NCBI GenBank assembly: GCA_964393335.1 | Contig: CAYMTN010000024.1 | Span: 1 to 36,759 of the forward strand | Direction of reading: 5' to 3' | Origin: CAYMTN01 sp964393335 | GTDB taxonomy: Bacteria; Chloroflexota; Anaerolineae; Aggregatilineales; Aggregatilineaceae | Length of the DNA: 36,759 nt | In this document: positions 25,531 through 33,599 of the stretch, piece after piece | Layout of the letters: every line of letters begins with the position of its first letter | Position numbering within the stretch: position 1 is the stretch's first letter | Notes under the pieces: generated by a model | What the model was told of the DNA's origin: nothing | Database searches by the model: none | What the model saw: the letters and a program-made list of their open reading frames with translations, nothing else | Position numbers and translations under genes: made by a program

Positions 25531-26330
25531 GACGACTCCTCATTTGGGGGCGGCGTCACGTAGACCTGCGTATCGTTCGTCGAGGAACGTGGCTCGGTCG
25601 GCCCTTCCTCGACGACATACACGACCTGCACGCCCGCCAGCGAGATCACGTCGCCGGGATGCAGCACACATTCCGACACGCGCGCGTCGTTGACATACGT
25701 CCCGCCCCGGCTGCCTAGGTCGTATAACACACAATCGCCAAAGCGGAAGCGGAGCTGGCAGTGCTGGCGGCTGACGCGCCGGTCATCCAACACGACCGTA
25801 TTGTCGCGCCGCCGCCCAATATTGATCACCGGGCGGTCCAGCGGCACGTATTTACCCCCGTCCACCACCAAAAACGCCGCCGGGAGCGTCGGCTCGCCTG
25901 GGGCGGGATCGCCGCCGGATTCGGACACGACCATCATTTGCGTCGTCTGGCGCACACCATGCACGTGATCGGCCTGCACCGAGATCGCGTGCAGCGGAAC
26001 CGCCGCATCACGCACCAGCACCACGTCCGGCGTCACGTCCAGGCGCAGGTCGCTTTCCTGCGCGAGATCGATCAGGTGCCGCGCCAGGGTTGCGGCCAGG
26101 CCCGGTGTTTCCAGCAGCACGGCGTGATCGTCGGGGTGGAGATGCACCTCGTAGCGGTTGGGCGCGACCAGATTCCCGCTCTCGTCCAGGTCGGCGTTGT
26201 CTTCCATCGCGCGTGCCAGCCGCACGGCCACTTCGCGCGGCTTGAGTCGCCCGGCAAACAGGCGCGCGAACCCGCCCTCGACCAGCGTCTGGATGCGTTC
26301 TTCAAACTGTGAAAAGCGGTTCTTGTCCAT
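25527..26330 (-). CDS. FhaA-like DUF3662-FHA protein
   Basis: The product has 267 residues from the ATG at 26328-26330. An extended -10 box (TGT-TATAAT) ends 7 nt upstream, so the mRNA is probably leaderless; a TTG-initiated frame would include the promoter and is rejected. Residues 1-120 match DUF3662 (RFSQFEERIQTLVEGGFARLF...LKPREVAVRLARAMEDN), followed by a flexible linker and an FHA domain (about 165-245) with G172-R, S187-R-Q-H and N214. Thr-Gln sites in the linker (TTQM, 129-132) and tail (DTQV) could be kinase targets. In Mycobacterium FhaA binds phosphorylated MviN and helps control peptidoglycan synthesis. It is coupled to the next FHA gene. Confidence 0.93.
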   Translation of the reverse strand: MDKNRFSQFEERIQTLVEGGFARLFAGRLKPREVAVRLARAMEDNADLDESGNLVAPNRYEVHLHPDDHAVLLETPGLAATLARHLIDLAQESDLRLDVTPDVVLVRDAAVPLHAISVQADHVHGVRQTTQMMVVSESGGDPAPGEPTLPAAFLVVDGGKYVPLDRPVINIGRRRDNTVVLDDRRVSRQHCQLRFRFGDCVLYDLGSRGGTYVNDARVSECVLHPGDVISLAGVQVVYVVEEGPTEPRSSTNDTQVYVTPPPNEESS

Positions 26331-26337
26331 GCCAGGA

Positions 26338-26346
26338 ATTATAACA
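26338..26346 (-). promoter_or_regulatory. Extended -10 box of the FHA operon (leaderless placement)
   Basis: On the minus strand TGT-TATAAT ends at 26338, 7 nt before the ATG at 26330. No SD precedes that ATG. The -35 region is not recognisable. Confidence 0.6.
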
Positions 26347-26382
26347 GGCAATTCGCCCCAGGGGATAACACGTCGGGCAGGC

Positions 26383-26494
26383 GTAGGAACGCAATCGGAA
26401 TCAGCATGATTTATTCGTAGTGGCGCTGCTCGCTGCGCCCAGGGCGAGGCAAGCGCCGCCCCTACCTTCTATCACGTTTACTCGCGTTCTCGCT
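26383..26494 (+). repeat. MITE-like dispersed repeat, copy B
   Basis: It shares CAATCGG-nn-TC-n-GCATG-n-TTT-n-TTCGTAG with copy C and GCGTTCTC at the right end. The ends GTAGGAACGC (26383-26392) and GCGTTCTCGC (26484-26493) are imperfect inverted repeats. Internally GTAGTGGCG pairs with CGCCCCTAC. The right end runs into the stop codon of the nucleotidyltransferase gene. Confidence 0.65.
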
Positions 26495-27323
26495 AAGAAG
26501 CGGCCCCGTCCAGCGCCAGCCAGGTATGTTCCAGCCACACCGCGTAGCGGTCCGCGCGCGGGCGGTAGGAGGCGCTCCACTGCATCGCCAGCCGGTCAAA
26601 GACCAGCGCGCTCTGCGCCAGGCTGTCGAGAATATCACCAGCGGTGCGCATATCCTGCGGCGCGCGGAGATCGCCGTTGACGGCGCTCCAATCGGTGCCG
26701 GCGTACCCTTCGGCGATGTCCCGATCGCGCAGCAGCATGGCCAGCACGAGGCAGTCCTGCATCAAGTCCAGGCACAGGTGCAGCGCTACGGGCCAGTCGC
26801 CGCGCACGATCTTACCCATCGCCACCACGCCCTTGAACCAGAACCCGTTGACCAGCGTCTCGAACTCGTCCTGCGGGATCAGCGACGGCGTGAATCGTTC
26901 GGGCGTCTGGTCCAGCGCCGGTTCGACGCGGTCGGACCGCACGAACAACACGCGCCTGCGCCGCCAGACAATCGAGGGCGGCCAGTCTTCCGCCTGGGCC
27001 AGCGACGACTCGACCATGAACACAAAATCGAAGCGGCGGAAGTCGTCAAAACACACGCGCAGCGTGCGCGTGTAGGCGTGAACGTGGTGCTCGTAGGCAA
27101 AAACCCGGCCCAGCGGCTCGAGCCAGTCCAGCGCCGGAAAGTAACGCGCCAACACGTGGTCGCGCACGATGATCAGCGCGTCCACGTCGCTCCAGGCGTC
27201 CTGGTGATACGGCGCGCGCGCGGCTGATCCGCCGACGGCCAGCGCCAGCACATCCTCATCAGGCTCCAACAGCGCGGCCAATTCTTCGATGGCGCGTGGC
27301 TGCCAGTTGTCGGAACGGATCAC
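26493..27323 (-). CDS. Nucleotidyltransferase-fold protein (ANT(6)/KNTase-like)
   Basis: The product has 276 residues from a GTG start (27321-27323) with AGGAG upstream. The N-terminus has the Pol-beta-type signature VGGSAAR (30-36) followed by WSDVDALIIV, with metal-binding D46 and D48. The C-terminal half is helical and resembles the aminoglycoside 6-adenylyltransferase group. Chromosomal members in environmental bacteria often have no known substrate, so drug resistance must not be assumed. The stop overlaps the end of a dispersed repeat. The downstream M23 gene ends 97 bp before this start, with a hairpin between. Confidence 0.82.
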   Translation of the reverse strand: MIRSDNWQPRAIEELAALLEPDEDVLALAVGGSAARAPYHQDAWSDVDALIIVRDHVLARYFPALDWLEPLGRVFAYEHHVHAYTRTLRVCFDDFRRFDFVFMVESSLAQAEDWPPSIVWRRRRVLFVRSDRVEPALDQTPERFTPSLIPQDEFETLVNGFWFKGVVAMGKIVRGDWPVALHLCLDLMQDCLVLAMLLRDRDIAEGYAGTDWSAVNGDLRAPQDMRTAGDILDSLAQSALVFDRLAMQWSASYRPRADRYAVWLEHTWLALDGAAS

Positions 27324-27370
27324 GGTCGCGTCTCCTGCGTCACGCGATGGCCAAAGCCTCCGCTGCGGAT

Positions 27371-27406
27371 ACCGTGTCCCCTCGCGCGGGTGGCGAGGGG
27401 ACCGGT
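27371..27406 (-). terminator. Long hairpin between the M23 gene and the nucleotidyltransferase
   Basis: A 14-bp stem with one bulged base: core GTCCCCTCGC (27376-27385) with GCGAGGGGAC (27393-27402), 7-nt loop, extended by ACCG/CGGT. There is no U-tract on either side. It lies just past the M23 stop. Confidence 0.5.
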
Positions 27407-27420
27407 AACTCGCACGGCGG

Positions 27421-29256
27421 CTACTCCTCCGTCGGGCGGTGCGTCAGGACGAATCCTTGCGGATCGACATAGTTGGCGCGCAGCGCGGCGCGATCCATTT
27501 TCGGCCAGTGCCAGGGCTGCGACTCGAGCACGTTCGTATTGCTCAGGTCAAAGTGCAGGTGATAGGCAAACAGACCGTCGGCGTTGCCTACCTTGCAGAT
27601 CTGCTGGCCACGTACGACTCGATCCCCGACCTGCACGTTGATCGTCTCGACGTGCCCGTAACGGCCATACATCACCTGGCCGGTCGAGATCAACGGGTCG
27701 TGGCGAATCACGATCACGTTGCCCCAGCCCGGCAGCCGGTCCGCAAAAGTGACGATGCCCGATGCCGCCGCGTAGACCGGCGAATGGGCGTCTGCATCCC
27801 AGTATGGTTCGTTCATGTTCAGGTCCGCGCCGGTATGGTACGCCTGCCCGGACGTACCCACGCGGTACAGCCGGTCGAAGCCCGTCGCGTCGAACCAGTT
27901 GCCCGGCCAGACTTTGTCGGCCCGGCGCTCGGCAGCCGTGCCGATCGGGCTGTCGTAGCCGTCGGCCAGGTATTTGTCCGTCGGCGTGATGCCCACAATC
28001 TGCCGCCAGCGCAGGGCATCAAACGCGATCTCTTTGTCATCTTCGCCGGTCAGGTCGTTCAAGAAAACCACGCCCGCTTTGACGTCGTTCGCGTCAAACT
28101 GGAAGACGCCCAGCGGCACCCACAGGTTAAAATAACTCTCCTGCCGGATCGGGATTTCAAGCTCGGTCGAAACCCCCAAGACGCCGTGTAGTTTGTACCG
28201 CGCGCGGCGCGTCGTCGCGTGGCGTGCCGGAACAAACGAAGCCACCTCGTACCAGCCGCTCGCCACAAGCTGCGGGTCCCAGCGTGCCCAGACGGCGCTA
28301 CTGGTTTTTTCGGTGCTTTTGTATTTCGTCGTCCAGCCCCACGTATTACGATACGTCTGGAACAACTGGGCGGGGTCCGCGCCGCCGTGCGCGCCGTCCT
28401 GGTACTGCGGCTTATCCGGCGTGATGACCACTTCGATCCCGTAACGGCCAGTAGCCTGCGGCGTTGGCGGCGTCGTGCCGCCGTCGCCCGGCTCGATCGG
28501 ATGGTTGATCGCGGGGAACTCGACCGGGCCGATCACGCCGAACCGCCACCAGCTTATGCCCTGCACTTTATAGCGGTCGATGACGTACTCGCGCCCGGCG
28601 TTGATCTCGTCGCGCGGGGCGGTGCCCGGCATCACCGGGAACAGCGGCAGCCCGTAATCGTTCCACGTGTTGAAGCCCTCATCGATCACTTCTTCCATCG
28701 GGCGTTGGAACGTGTTCCAATACACTTGCAGGTGCACGCTGTTGACAAAGGGCCGCCATTCTTCGGGGAAGATGCGCGGCTTGTGCTGCGGGCGCGGGTC
28801 GACCGCCATGCCGATGTGGAACCGCCCGCCTACCCCGCGCCGGATGCGCGTCATCAACGAGCGGATGGGGTCCGGGCCGACGGTCCAGAATCCGGCAAAC
28901 GGTTCGACGTCCAGAATCATCGACTTCACGCCGGGGCGGTTGCATACTTCGATGATCCGGTCCGCTTCTTCGACGATGTTTTGCCCCTTCACAACGGCCC
29001 AGGCGTGAAACTCAAGGCCGTTCGCATCCAGAATCCGCACCCACTTGTCGATGCTGGCGACGCTATCAATTGCCAGGTCACGGTCGGTATCAAACTCGCC
29101 CTGCCAGTGTTCGCCATCGCTGGTTTTCACCCAAATCTGCGTGACGACAGGGGCCCAGTTATGCAGGGTGTGCACCATGTCTTCGACGGTCTCTTCGGCG
29201 ATGGAGTCGCCTTTCCACTGCCAGATCCCAATTTTGCCATCATACGGCGTCGCCAT
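27421..29256 (-). CDS. Three-domain M23 metallopeptidase with TIM-barrel-like N-terminus
   Basis: The product has 611 residues; AAGGAG lies 8 nt before the ATG. Residues 1-245 look like a glycoside-hydrolase-type TIM barrel (KIGIWQWKG, a MILDVEPF strand with D116/E118, HLQVYW, GISWWRFG). Residues 270-420 form a beta domain resembling golvesin-type carbohydrate-binding modules, and 440-600 form an M23 (LytM) endopeptidase with the zinc ligands intact: H474-x3-D478 and H566-L-H568. M23 enzymes cut peptide cross-links of peptidoglycan. There is no signal peptide or membrane helix, although the substrate would be outside the cell. It could be exported by another route or released on lysis. No phage genes surround it. 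Confidence 0.88.
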   Translation of the reverse strand: MATPYDGKIGIWQWKGDSIAEETVEDMVHTLHNWAPVVTQIWVKTSDGEHWQGEFDTDRDLAIDSVASIDKWVRILDANGLEFHAWAVVKGQNIVEEADRIIEVCNRPGVKSMILDVEPFAGFWTVGPDPIRSLMTRIRRGVGGRFHIGMAVDPRPQHKPRIFPEEWRPFVNSVHLQVYWNTFQRPMEEVIDEGFNTWNDYGLPLFPVMPGTAPRDEINAGREYVIDRYKVQGISWWRFGVIGPVEFPAINHPIEPGDGGTTPPTPQATGRYGIEVVITPDKPQYQDGAHGGADPAQLFQTYRNTWGWTTKYKSTEKTSSAVWARWDPQLVASGWYEVASFVPARHATTRRARYKLHGVLGVSTELEIPIRQESYFNLWVPLGVFQFDANDVKAGVVFLNDLTGEDDKEIAFDALRWRQIVGITPTDKYLADGYDSPIGTAAERRADKVWPGNWFDATGFDRLYRVGTSGQAYHTGADLNMNEPYWDADAHSPVYAAASGIVTFADRLPGWGNVIVIRHDPLISTGQVMYGRYGHVETINVQVGDRVVRGQQICKVGNADGLFAYHLHFDLSNTNVLESQPWHWPKMDRAALRANYVDPQGFVLTHRPTEE

Positions 29257-29325
29257 AGAGCCTGCTCCTTAAACAAATAGCGTGATCGGTACATCCTGTC
29301 CGCATGGTAGTATCAAACGTGAAAA

Positions 29326-29390
29326 TTGACAACATGCCCCCCTGCGATCATAACATGGTAGTGCCGCCCCGTGGGCAATACTCCTATAAT
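29326..29390 (+). promoter_or_regulatory. Promoters of the epimerase-like gene
   Basis: TTGACA (29326-29331), 17-bp spacer, CATAAC (29349-29354) forms one candidate. A perfect TATAAT (29385-29390) forms a second, with a poor -35. The region also lies upstream of the divergent M23 gene. Confidence 0.5.
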
Positions 29391-29422
29391 CTGCCCACCA
29401 ACGCAGATACAAGGAGAAAACC

Positions 29423-30367
29423 ATGAGTGATGAGATGCATGTCGTGTTCGGAACGGGTGCCGTCGGGACCGCCGTCATCGAGGAATTGATCAAACGGGAA
29501 AAGCGCATTCGGGCCGTGAACCGGCACGGGCAGGCCGCCCATCTGGCCGCGAGCGTCGAAGTCGTGAGCGGCGATGCCACGAACGCGGATCGCTGCCGCG
29601 AAGTGTGTCAGGGCGCGACTCACGTCTACAACTGCACCAATCCGCCCTATGACAAACATGTCGAGTTATTCCCGCTCCTTCAGGCCGGGGTGCTGGCCGG
29701 CGCGGCGGCACACGATGCCAAGTTGATCGTGATGGAAAACCTCTACATGTACGGGCCGACACACGGCGCACCTCTGACCGAAGACACGCCCGAAGCCGCG
29801 CCCACCCGCAAGGGCAAGAGCCGCGCCCAACTGCACCGGGAACTCATGGCCGCGCACAAGGCCGGGACCGTGCGCGCGGTCAGTGGGCGCGCGTCGGACT
29901 TCTTCGGGCCGCTGGGACTCAATTCAGCCGTCGGGGAGCGCGTGTTTTACCCGGCCCTGAAAGGAGACACGATCCAGATGTTAGGCAACCTGGACCTGCC
30001 GCATACCTACTCGTATACGCCTGACGTCGGCAAGGGGCTGGTGATCCTGGGCGAGCACGATGAAGCGTTAGGCCGCGCGTGGCACCTGCCGGGTCCGCGC
30101 ACCGTGACGACGCGCGAGTTCCTCAGCCTGATCATGCAGGCAACCGGGCAGCAGTGTAAGATTCAACTCGCGCCGAAGGTTCTCGTTCGAATCATCGGCT
30201 TGTTCAACCCCATCATGCGCGAACTCGTGGAGATGTACTACGAGTTTGACGAACCGTTCGTCATGGACTTCAGCCAGTTCACGGCGGCGTTTGGCGACAT
30301 CAGCACCCCGCTGGAAGAGGCGGTCCAGACGACTGTAGGCTGGTACCGCGATCACCCGCAGGGTTAA
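29423..30367 (+). CDS. NAD(P)-binding epimerase/reductase-like protein (atypical SDR)
   Basis: The product has 314 residues; AAGGAG lies 7-8 nt before the ATG. It has a Rossmann nucleotide-binding motif at the N-terminus (VFGTGAVGTAV, G10-x-G12-x2-G15), the acidic GDATN turn and the MENLYMYGP segment typical of the NAD-dependent epimerase/dehydratase family. The usual YxxxK pair is not clear, so it is an atypical member, similar to NmrA or nucleoside-sugar reductase-like proteins. The substrate is unknown. It is probably monocistronic. Confidence 0.87.
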   Translation: MSDEMHVVFGTGAVGTAVIEELIKREKRIRAVNRHGQAAHLAASVEVVSGDATNADRCREVCQGATHVYNCTNPPYDKHVELFPLLQAGVLAGAAAHDAKLIVMENLYMYGPTHGAPLTEDTPEAAPTRKGKSRAQLHRELMAAHKAGTVRAVSGRASDFFGPLGLNSAVGERVFYPALKGDTIQMLGNLDLPHTYSYTPDVGKGLVILGEHDEALGRAWHLPGPRTVTTREFLSLIMQATGQQCKIQLAPKVLVRIIGLFNPIMRELVEMYYEFDEPFVMDFSQFTAAFGDISTPLEEAVQTTVGWYRDHPQG

Positions 30368-30465
30368 TGATTCTCACATTGATAACTAAACTTTGGGGCA
30401 CCGACAGCAAGCCTCTGCCACATGATCAGTTTGGCAAGATGCGTCAGGCTCAGAAATAGGGCAAC

Positions 30466-30489
30466 AAAAAAGGGACCGGGTGGCCCCTT
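30466..30489 (-). terminator. Intrinsic terminator of the orphan gene
   Basis: On the minus strand an 8-position stem (AAGGGGCC / GGTCCCTT with one A-C mismatch, ACCC loop) is followed by TTTTTTG. The hairpin overlaps the stop codon at 30489-30491. Confidence 0.7.
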
Positions 30490-30959
30490 CAGTTTAGCTT
30501 GCGCGATGACTTGTTCACGCGCCCTTCCCATCCAACCGGGTACAGCGCCAGGTCGAGCGACGCCCACAAGCGCCGCGTATCCTGCTCGGTAAGCTGCACG
30601 CGCCACGTATTTCGCTGAATCCACCCGACGAGCGTGTATTCCATTTCCGAGCTTTTGACCACGTCGACGTGCGTCGTCACCGTGACGCTGGTCGTCGCGT
30701 TCAGCGGCGCGGTAGCCGCCAGGCCGGTGACCACGTCCGCTTTTTCAGGGTACAACAACGCCGTGAGCTTGAACCACAACACGTGCGCCGCCCGCTGCGT
30801 CAAGACATGCGCCCAGCGCTGGGTCTGGCCCATGCCGCCCAACACGACCGTCTGGTCGTTTTCCTTGCGGCTCACGAACAGGTCCGTTGACCGGCCATAC
30901 TGACGCTTGAACGGTTCGGTCGTCATCGGTTCGCTCACGTCATTCTGTCTCCAACCCAT
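30489..30959 (-). CDS. Hypothetical protein, family not recognised
   Basis: The product has 156 residues if it starts at the ATG 30957-30959; a GTG at 30936-30938 with GGAGA 9-10 nt upstream is an alternative (149 residues). A -10-like TATACT lies at 30980-30975 on this strand. There is no signal or membrane segment. Visible features are LGGMGQTQRWAHVLTQRAAHVLWFKLTALLYPEKA and a repeated-looking second half LVGWIQRNTWRVQLTEQDTRRLWASLDLALYPVGW. Both parts hold a helix ending in a L-x-x-L-L/A-L-Y-P motif, so the protein may be a tandem of two similar units. I do not recognise a family. A typical rho-independent terminator at its end supports it as a real gene. Confidence 0.7.
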   Translation of the reverse strand: MGWRQNDVSEPMTTEPFKRQYGRSTDLFVSRKENDQTVVLGGMGQTQRWAHVLTQRAAHVLWFKLTALLYPEKADVVTGLAATAPLNATTSVTVTTHVDVVKSSEMEYTLVGWIQRNTWRVQLTEQDTRRLWASLDLALYPVGWEGRVNKSSRKLN

Positions 30960-31500
30960 TTCTTACCTTATTTAAGTATAAAACACACCAAAACACAAGC
31001 CCAGTACAACGGACTCAAACAGGGCGCTAACAAAATCGAACAATGCGCGCCAGCGGCGCATCACTGGCGGCCAGGAACCCAACAGCAGGGGGTAGGACGT
31101 CGCACACCCCCCATATCTTCGGGTCGTATTCATCAGATTATACCACAGGTGGCGGCGCGTCATTCACTGTATAATAAAACTAATGGGAAACACACGTCAG
31201 ACTCGTACCATTCGCCTGTCTGGTCACTGGTTCCTGGTGATTGGTTTTTGGTAAAGAGCGTCTCATGGAGAATACAATCGGGGTCGGCATGGTTTTTTCG
31301 TAGGGGCGGCGCTTGCCCTGCCCTGGGCGCAGTCGAACCGCAGGTTCACAGCAGCGCCCGTAGCGTCCGCCATGTTTGCTTGCGTTCTCCATCAGATACC
31401 AACCGCGAGCCAATGACCGGCAACCGCTGCCCTACTGTGCGAAGTCCGATTGATTTCTCCATGACATCGGCCTTAACAACCGGAAAGGAACCGACTCGCT
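30960..31500. other. 541-bp intergenic region without a gene
   Basis: It holds the promoter side of the orphan gene (30975-30998), an isolated TATAAT (31170-31175) followed by only a 23-codon frame, and dispersed repeat copy C (31265-31392). No other coding or RNA signal was seen. Confidence 0.6.
31265..31392 (+). repeat. MITE-like dispersed repeat, copy C (8-bp terminal inverted repeats)
   Basis: Perfect terminal inverted repeats ATGGAGAA (31265-31272) and TTCTCCAT (31385-31392) bound a 128-bp element. It shares its interior with copy A (GGCATGGTTT, TCGTAGGGGCG, GCCCTGGGCGCA, GAACCG) and with copy B (CAATCGG, right-end GCGTTCTC). It codes for nothing evident. Confidence 0.75.
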
Positions 31501-32553
31501 ATGGCACACGCGCGCCGAAGCATCCTCGTGATGGCAGCTCTTGGTTTGATCGCCTGGTTGGCCGTGATCGGCACCGTGCAGGCTGCCCCCACGCGGCAGC
31601 CCGGCGACCAGATACGGTATGATGAAATCGTCCAGGGCCACCTGACCGACGCCCAGGCTGAAGATACGTGGTTATTCACCGGGCACGCGGGCGACGTGGT
31701 GCTGATCGACATGCGGGCCAGCGATGCCGAGGTTCTCGACTCGTACCTGACGCTGCTGGACCCGCACGGCAGCACCGTGATGAGCGACGACGACGGCGGC
31801 GACGGTCTGAACGCTCGTATTGGCCCGTACCAGCTTGATACCAGCGGTGAATACACCATCCTGGCGTCGCGCTACAGCGGCACCGGCGACTATTCGCTCG
31901 AACTGAAGGACCTCAGCACCATCCCCACGCTGAGCATCGACAAGCCGCTGATCGGCGTGGTGGGCGCGGCCCATTCCACCGACTTTTTCCGCCTGCCGGT
32001 TCCTCCCGAAGACACGCGCTGGCTGCTGCGCGTGGCAGCCAGCGACGACGATCTGTACAACGATCCGTACCTCGCGCTGTACGGCCCGATGGGTTTTGTC
32101 GCCAGCACGGAGTACCAGGATTCGAGCGTCCTGGACCCGATCGCGCCCATCCCCGGCGAAGTCTACGTCGTGGCGGTCAGTTGGAACTCGAACAGCGCGG
32201 GCGGTCCCTACGAGATCACGCTGGGCGAATCGACGGTCGAACTGCTGCAAGACGGCATCCCGCAAACCCGCACGCTCGATTACGAAAACTACATGCAGCA
32301 GCATTTTTTCCGCGCCCAGGAGGGTCATCGCGTCCGCGTGACGGTGCGCAGTGATGACAACATCGCCCCGGTGCTGGAGATCACCAGCGCGGATGCGGTG
32401 ACATACCTGTTTTCGAGCGACGGGGAGACGGTCCGCGAGCTGTCGGTGGTGGTGGATATCCCGATCTCGACGGTGTACATCGTCAGCGTGCGCGACGGCT
32501 CCTACATGGGTGAAACCGGCGCGTACACGCTCCAGCTTGACTGGGTGCCGTGA
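31501..32553 (+). CDS. Secreted protein of three PPC-like beta domains
   Basis: The product has 350 residues; AAAGGAA lies 11 nt before the ATG. The signal peptide (1-28, ending TVQAAP) is clear. The mature part holds three similar beta-sandwich units (about 36-135, 140-245, 250-350) with the pre-peptidase C-terminal pattern: AEDTWLFTGHAGDVVLIDM, DSYLTLLDPHG, SGEYTILASRYSGTGDYSLEL, and matching strands in the later units. PPC domains normally sit next to a secreted protease. Here no catalytic domain is present, so it is probably a binding or structural surface protein. There is no anchor. Confidence 0.82.
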   Translation: MAHARRSILVMAALGLIAWLAVIGTVQAAPTRQPGDQIRYDEIVQGHLTDAQAEDTWLFTGHAGDVVLIDMRASDAEVLDSYLTLLDPHGSTVMSDDDGGDGLNARIGPYQLDTSGEYTILASRYSGTGDYSLELKDLSTIPTLSIDKPLIGVVGAAHSTDFFRLPVPPEDTRWLLRVAASDDDLYNDPYLALYGPMGFVASTEYQDSSVLDPIAPIPGEVYVVAVSWNSNSAGGPYEITLGESTVELLQDGIPQTRTLDYENYMQQHFFRAQEGHRVRVTVRSDDNIAPVLEITSADAVTYLFSSDGETVRELSVVVDIPISTVYIVSVRDGSYMGETGAYTLQLDWVP

Positions 32554-32639
32554 AGATGCGGCACGGCGCGCGGCGATCCTGATAACCAGAATGTGAAAAC
32601 GACCGGGTAAGTATACGGCATATCGCCGGAGGAGAAATC

Positions 32640-33101
32640 ATGGCAGACAACGTACCATCATCGGGAGCGCCTGAGCAGGCAGTCGCGGAGAATACGGCGC
32701 TGGTCTCTCGCATCTGGAATGAAATCTGGAACAAGGGAGATATGGCGGTCTGCGACTCGGTTTTTAGCGCAGACTACGTGGGACACCTGGCAGGCATGCC
32801 AGCGCCGGTACGCGGCCCTGAGGAGTTCCGTCAGTTGGTCCTGACCTACCGCACCGCTTTTCCTGACGTGCATTTGACGGTTGAAGACGTTTTTGGGGCT
32901 GGTGATCGGGTCGCCGTGCGGTGGGTGTCGCGCGGTACGCACCTCGGCCCGATGATGGGCATCCCACCGACTGGCCGGAGCATTGAGATCATGGGCATCT
33001 CCATCTTCCGCATCGCTGGACACCAGGTTGCCGAAGAGTGGGAGGGATTCGACACGATGGGCCTGATGCAGCAGTTGGGCGTCATGGACGCGCCGGGCTA
33101 G
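32640..33101 (+). CDS. SnoaL-like ester cyclase family protein
   Basis: The product has 153 residues; GGAGGAG lies about 5 nt before the ATG. It has the NTF2-like cone fold pattern of SnoaL-type polyketide cyclases: an N-terminal helix NTALVSRIWNEIWNKGDM, SADYVGHLAG, the central GPEEFRQLVLTYRTAFPDVHLTVED, DRVAVRWVSRGTH, GRSIEIMGISIFRI and a final EEWEGFDTMGLMQQLG. These small proteins are found widely and many have no known substrate. A polyketide pathway is not present here. A GC-rich hairpin follows. Confidence 0.88.
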   Translation: MADNVPSSGAPEQAVAENTALVSRIWNEIWNKGDMAVCDSVFSADYVGHLAGMPAPVRGPEEFRQLVLTYRTAFPDVHLTVEDVFGAGDRVAVRWVSRGTHLGPMMGIPPTGRSIEIMGISIFRIAGHQVAEEWEGFDTMGLMQQLGVMDAPG

Positions 33102-33134
33102 CTGGCGCTGGATCGACTCTCCACACAGCCTCCC

Positions 33135-33158
33135 GGCGGGGGCGCTGCATGCCCCGCC
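33135..33158 (+). terminator. Hairpin after the SnoaL-like gene
   Basis: A 7-bp perfect stem (GGCGGGG / CCCCGCC) around a 10-nt loop, 34 nt after the stop. No U-tract. Confidence 0.45.
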
Positions 33159-33284
33159 CGCAATGCTGAGACAGTCGCCGGAAGCGGGCGCACCCGAACG
33201 ATCCGGCTGCGCCCGGCTGTTTTCACGGCAGGCTGCTTGTGCGTCGGTTCCACACGTGATGCGTGGTCCGCCCTGGTCGGATGC

Positions 33285-33599
33285 CTAGAACAGGCCCCAA
33301 TCGCTCAAGATGCCTTCCTCGGCCATCGAGGGATCCCAAATCTCCATCCCGACCTCGATGGTGGTCGGGACGCCGAGCGTTTCCTGCACCTTGCGCCGCG
33401 ACATTTCAAGCAGTTGCGGCGCGTAGGGGCAAAACGGCGTCGTCATGATCATGACGATGTGCGCGTGGTCGTCTTGAATATCCATCTCACGCAGCAGGCC
33501 CAGCTCGACCACGTTCAGCCCGATCTCTGGGTCCATCACCTCACGCAGCCCCTCACGGACCAATTCCTCACGCTGCTCGCGGCTCAGCCCATCAGTCAT
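33285..33599 (-). CDS. DUF59/MIP18-family protein, SufT-like
   Basis: The product has 104 residues; AGGGAG lies 8 nt before the ATG. The MIP18/DUF59 signature is clear: REVMDPEIGLNVVELGLLREM (20-40) and MTTPFCPYAPQLLEMSR with the conserved Cys. Members (SufT, PaaD, eukaryotic MIP18) help to mature or deliver Fe-S clusters. It is transcribed away from the suf operon across a 375-bp divergent region, which fits a shared regulation. The C-terminal segment (WDPSMAEEGILSDWGLF) is characteristic of this small group. Confidence 0.9.
   Translation of the reverse strand: MTDGLSREQREELVREGLREVMDPEIGLNVVELGLLREMDIQDDHAHIVMIMTTPFCPYAPQLLEMSRRKVQETLGVPTTIEVGMEIWDPSMAEEGILSDWGLF

Noticed and set aside
26493..27323. 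Aminoglycoside resistance gene
   Set aside because: Only the nucleotidyltransferase fold and metal Asp pair can be seen; similarity to true resistance enzymes is distant and the context is chromosomal.
27421..29256. M23 protein as a prophage endolysin
   Set aside because: The architecture recalls phage lysins, but no holin, tail, terminase or integrase gene is near.
31183..31254. 23-codon frame right after a TATAAT box (possible leaderless small gene)
   Set aside because: It is too short, has no recognisable feature, and ends just before the dispersed repeat. The TATAAT may be chance.
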